Part shown: one piece after another, positions 62,401-64,000 of the stretch | Position numbering within the stretch: the first letter of the stretch is position 1 | Layout of the letters: the number at the start of each line of letters is the position of its first letter | Assembly (NCBI GenBank): GCA_033439265.1 | Contig: JAVTVX010000030.1 | Span: 9,621,774-9,685,773 of the forward strand | Length of the DNA: 64,000 bases | From: Dillenia suffruticosa | Taxonomy: Eukaryota > Streptophyta > Magnoliopsida > Dilleniales > Dilleniaceae | Reading direction: 5' to 3' | The notes under the pieces: generated by a model | What the model was told of the DNA's origin: nothing | The model's input: only the letters and a program-made list of their open reading frames with translations | The model's database searches: none | Program-made: the position numbers and the translations under genes

Positions 62401-63442
62401 AAAAAAAAAAAATTAAGGCACAGGGACTTTTGTCACGGGCATATGTTCAACGTATTTTGGTGTTGAAATACTTGATGGGTGGATATTTTCTAGTTAAGTT
62501 TGCTTAGGGTCTAAATAGGGAGTGTACATAACGATGTTATAGTGTCATTCAGAAAAGGGAGAACTGGAGGGAGGAATTGGAGAGTTATGAGTTATGTAGT
62601 GAGAAGCCAAGGGCTTTGGTAGGAGGGTGATTGCCTCATTCCTTGTGAGTGATTCCAAGGAACCTTAGGTGCGATTGCATGCCAATTTTTCGGGTGAATA
62701 ATTCCTACAAGCTCTAGGATTAGACTACCTAGGAATATTGCTTTTTGGTGATCCTTAATTCCTTGAATTCAAAAAATTTTGCAGGGGTCGAGTTTAAGAA
62801 GCTGAGATTTTTATTAGGAAAAAGGTTAATACAGTAGGATGCTTAGAGTAGGATTTTAATTCAAGATAATTTAGGATCTTTTAAAACAAACTTAAAACTA
62901 ACTTTTCGTTAAAGAACAACTACTAACCAAATTAATGCCTCTCATTTAAAGACTGTCTAATGTAGATTTCACCGGGCCATTTGATTTCTTCTTTAGTACC
63001 ATTATTGAAATTTTGAATTTGGGCCGCAGTCCAACATAAGATTTTACATGCATTGTATTAGGGAGATATTTTGTATGTCAAATTGTTTCACAAATGCTTA
63101 ACCGTGCCAAGATAAAAGGACAAAATGCATTCTTAATCAATTTTAGGGCATAGCATCATGTAAAAGACACTATAGTATGTTCCTAACAAGCATAAGTTGC
63201 GAGCATACAAAGGATTAACACAGGACCTTCAATAACACTAGTTTTAAGATTCATAATATAAAACCCAACAAAAACAAATGCCCGAGGGTTTGTCAAAATC
63301 AAATAATCAGCAGAATGAAATATAAAAATGGGTACGTACCTTGAGAGTCGGAAGCACGGAAGTCTTTGAGGATTCGAGTAAATCGAATTCGACTGGGTTT
63401 TGTAAAGTCAGAGTTCAATTTCTTTCCCGATCGCGTTCTCAT
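41446..63442 (-). CDS. DExH6-like: DEIH-box RNA helicase with R3H and ankyrin parts (DExH6/HVT1/NIH type; complete, 14 exons)
   Basis: Exons (minus): 63442-63340, 58800-58710, 58534-58225, 58089-58015, 57877-57833, 54143-54053, 53918-53860, 53383-53222, 51601-51549, 51284-51251, 51161-51072, 50963-49866, 42928-41861, 41736-41446; 1189 residues, in the range of Arabidopsis HVT1 (~1300). Order: R3H (RERDVVH, R-x3-H), motif [11 protein letters not shown] in a 45-nt exon, Ia [30 protein letters not shown], three 17-residue repeats, ankyrin ([37 protein letters not shown]), then RecA2 with [24 protein letters not shown] and QREGRAGR, the HA2 helicase-associated region ([17 protein letters not shown]) and an OB-like end. 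Known: 3'-5' RNA helicases of this group; NIH is nuclear. All donors are GT. The ankyrin insertion between the RecA domains is a family hallmark. Introns 1, 5 and 12 are long and hold transposons. Confidence 0.92.
43263..43787 (+). repeat. 5' LTR of the intronic gypsy element
   Basis: It starts TGACACAATTTTTGATAG and ends TTCACATCA. It aligns along its length with 49296-49809, sharing GAGAGAATTAATAATATTGT, CTTTGAACCACCT, CTTATACCTTAGGTT and CATTCTTTGGAACGATTCT-like words. Confidence 0.82.
43788..43804 (+). other. Primer binding site
   Basis: GTTAATATCAGAGCT directly after the 5' LTR matches the plant initiator-Met tRNA complement (TGGTATCAGAGC) except at two bases, as usual for plant gypsy and copia elements. 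Confidence 0.6.
44625..45790 (+). pseudogene. gypsy gag (capsid and zinc knuckle), broken
   Basis: Capsid landmarks are [20 protein letters not shown] and [14 protein letters not shown], followed by a stop and a frame change. Then [15 protein letters not shown] and [10 protein letters not shown], and a zinc knuckle at about 45689-45745 where CFKC is followed by a stop before [12 protein letters not shown]. This is the usual plant gypsy gag with several disabling mutations. Confidence 0.85.
45802..46279 (+). pseudogene. gypsy aspartic protease region, broken
   Basis: [21 protein letters not shown] gives the start of the protease; the active site normally reads DSGS or DGGS and here reads DGSNFT. 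Further on, [20 protein letters not shown] matches the C-terminal DILLGRPW block. A stop splits the two parts. Confidence 0.75.
46580..47720 (+). pseudogene. gypsy reverse transcriptase and RNase H, broken
   Basis: [15 protein letters not shown] opens the domain. [32 protein letters not shown] and the catalytic YFDDILIYS (about 47174-47200) follow, then [13 protein letters not shown]-type and [16 protein letters not shown] of RNase H. Numerous stops interrupt it. Confidence 0.85.
47725..49035 (+). pseudogene. gypsy integrase, broken
   Basis: [14 protein letters not shown] marks the RNase H/integrase junction. [12 protein letters not shown] and a CSRCVTCRQ zinc block follow, then a core with [18 protein letters not shown]-type sequence, and the C-terminal part [16 protein letters not shown] with [22 protein letters not shown]. 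Stops and frame changes are present. Confidence 0.82.
49296..49809 (+). repeat. 3' LTR of the intronic gypsy element
   Basis: It starts TGACACAATTTTTGGCGG and ends TTCACAGCA. It is 514 bp against 525 bp for the 5' LTR, with scattered differences. The sequence before it still reads as a polyprotein tail, so the start was set by alignment with the 5' LTR. Confidence 0.8.
50767..50919 (-). repeat. Coding 51-bp minisatellite in the helicase (3 copies, 17 residues each)
   Basis: Three direct copies at 50767-50817, 50818-50868 and 50869-50919, nearly identical. On the gene strand they encode EQNH(L/P)[12 protein letters not shown] three times, just before the ankyrin part and after RecA1. The length is a multiple of three, so the frame is kept. 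Such a repeat is not remembered from Arabidopsis members. Confidence 0.93.
51852..51990 (-). mobile_element. tRNA-derived SINE, minus strand, in helicase intron 8
   Basis: On the minus strand it has an A-box-like GTCTAGTGATACCTGG and a B-box GAGGTTCAAGTCTCC (51916-51931). It ends in an A-run (T-runs at 51848-51862 and 51872-51884). The spacing fits a tRNA-type Pol III promoter. Ends are approximate. Confidence 0.6.
54144..57832 (-). other. Helicase intron 5 (3.7 kb)
   Basis: It lies between the 45-nt Walker A exon and the exon starting [10 protein letters not shown]. It contains a pair of ~620-bp direct repeats (55.2-57.5 kb) and a (TA)n at 54668-54681; no gene was recognised in the rest. 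Confidence 0.8.
55205..57464 (+). mobile_element. Non-autonomous LTR element: two diverged ~620-bp direct repeats around 1 kb
   Basis: Repeat A is about 55205-55824 and repeat B about 56843-57464, offset about 1640. Shared words include ATGGTG(T/C)AGCCAT, TTCATGATG/TCCATGATG, TTTTTTAGAAGG, AAGTCTCATTGAT and AATCTA(C/T)CAT. The internal 1 kb has no gag or pol motif, so this looks like an old non-autonomous LTR retroelement. TG/CA ends, PBS and target duplications were not fixed, and other duplications are possible. Confidence 0.6.
60067..60235 (+). mobile_element. tRNA-derived SINE in helicase intron 1
   Basis: The head has a B-box-like CAAGTTCGAACTCTG. The body GGATTTGGGAGAGTCAACC, GGGCCCCACAGTGCTCGGA, GGGCGAAACCCAGATACCGG matches the SINE at 62.21 kb. 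The tail is short A-rich. No clear target duplication was seen. Confidence 0.7.
61387..63050 (+). repeat. ~640-bp tandem repeat, two full copies and one partial
   Basis: Copies start at 61387, 62023 and 62894 with AAAACT(C/A)AC(C/T)TTT. They share GATTGTCTAATGTAGATTTCAC, GGGAGTGTACATAA and GTGATTCCAAGGAACCTTAGG. The second copy is longer because a 204-bp SINE inserted into it. The third copy is partial. One more diverged copy of the inner part lies at 345-560. Confidence 0.85.
62209..62412 (+). mobile_element. tRNA-derived SINE with target-site duplication and poly(A)
   Basis: It is flanked by TTATGGCACAG (62198-62208) and TTAAGGCACAG (62413-62423). The neighbouring tandem copy at 61.54 kb has this site uninterrupted (TTAAGGCACAG), which proves an insertion. 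The head has A-box-like GCGGTTGGGCACT and B-box GGTTCAAGCCA. The tail ends with about 15 A. Confidence 0.88.
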
Positions 63443-64000
63443 CTCTTCCGGGAGAGAAAGAGAGAGAGAGAGATAGAGGGAGAAGTTTCTTCTGCTTGAG
63501 TTCTTATTATTAACTCTGCTCACCTCTTATACCCAAAACTCAGACTCCCGGTACGCCGCTTTTAGGTTGCGGCTCATATGAAGACCTACTTTCATGTCGT
63601 GCAAGGACCGACCGTTTTATCTTTTGAATGCCACCCCTTTCACCCCTTAGGTCAATCAAGGAACGACGCTCGGGAGTCCAAATAAGTGAAAGATGGATCA
63701 AATTTTAGTTAAAAAGCAAAATTATAGATATTAAGGATACAAATAATTCTTTTTTTTTTTTTACTTTCAAAATAGGATTGACAAATGAATAATGAAATTC
63801 TTTAAACGAAAATAATTTTAAAATAATATTGAAATGATATCGAAATAATATTTTTTTTACATAAAAGAGAATTTAAACTCAAAATTTTAAAAAAAATAAT
63901 ATCAGTTGATTTATAATTTATTGACGACATTAATATAATATTAATAAAATAATAACATATATAATGAAATTGTTTTGATTAAAAATATTTCAAAGGAGGA
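63443..64000 (-). promoter_or_regulatory. 5' UTR and promoter region of the helicase
   Basis: The CT/GA run at about 63446-63475 (CT in the gene's sense) lies just before the chosen ATG and is probably 5' UTR. From 63540 to 63650 the sequence is less AT-rich, then becomes very AT-rich to the window end. No second gene or clear TATA box was recognised. Confidence 0.45.

Larger units (their letters stand above)
58801..63339 (-). other. Helicase intron 1 (4.5 kb)
   Basis: The donor CTCAAG|GTACGT and acceptor TTGCAG|TTTACA join ASDSQ-VYKFEE in frame. It contains two related SINEs (60.07-60.24 and 62.21-62.41 kb) and a tandem triplication (61.39-63.05 kb). 58.8-60.0 kb and 60.3-61.3 kb show nothing else. 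Confidence 0.8.

Overview
This is a plant nuclear (angiosperm, dicot-like) chromosome segment. It is AT-rich, its genes have many introns (some of several kb), its proteins match well-known plant families, and the rest is typical plant repeat DNA: Ty1-copia, Ty3-gypsy, a Mutator-like element carrying a plant mobile domain, tRNA-derived SINEs and long CT/GA microsatellites. The species cannot be named from the sequence alone.

Four genuine genes are visible. (1) 754-3448 (+): the last six exons of a peroxisomal polyamine oxidase of the PAO2/PAO3 type; the 5' exons lie before the window. (2) 13769-5814 (-): a complete five-exon NPG1-like (No Pollen Germination 1) TPR protein, convergent with the PAO gene. 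(3) 33270-35796 (+): a complete eight-exon MATE transporter of the TT12/DTX41 type (vacuolar proanthocyanidin-precursor transport). (4) 63442-41446 (-): a complete 14-exon DEIH-box RNA helicase with R3H and ankyrin parts (DExH6/HVT1/NIH type). Exon borders were set by eye from splice consensus, reading frame and similarity to remembered family members.

Between them: 3.45-5.8 kb is a short convergent intergenic stretch with a SINE. 13.8-33.2 kb is a 19-kb repeat island holding a decayed copia element (16.3-18.75 kb), a decayed MULE with transposase and plant mobile domain (20.2-25.1 kb), a 44-bp repeat (27.6 kb) and a tandemly duplicated repeat block (28.3-31.4 kb). 36.8-39.2 kb holds a gypsy gag/protease relic. 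The helicase introns contain a near full-length gypsy element in antisense (43.3-49.8 kb), a non-autonomous LTR pair (55.2-57.5 kb), SINEs and a tandem triplication (61.4-63.0 kb).

The genes do not form a pathway. Their order is evolutionarily informative: from memory of Arabidopsis, PAO2 sits beside NPG1 on chromosome 2 and PAO3 beside TT12 on chromosome 3, so PAO-NPG1-TT12 here looks like the ancestral unsplit order. Other points worth checking are three introns with GC donors (all GCAAGT) in the two neighbouring genes PAO and NPG1, a coding 51-bp minisatellite in the helicase, a 90-bp (CT)n/(GA)n inverted pair around the last TT12 exons, and an exact SINE target-site duplication inside one GC-AG intron. 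I did not find a clearly new biological system.
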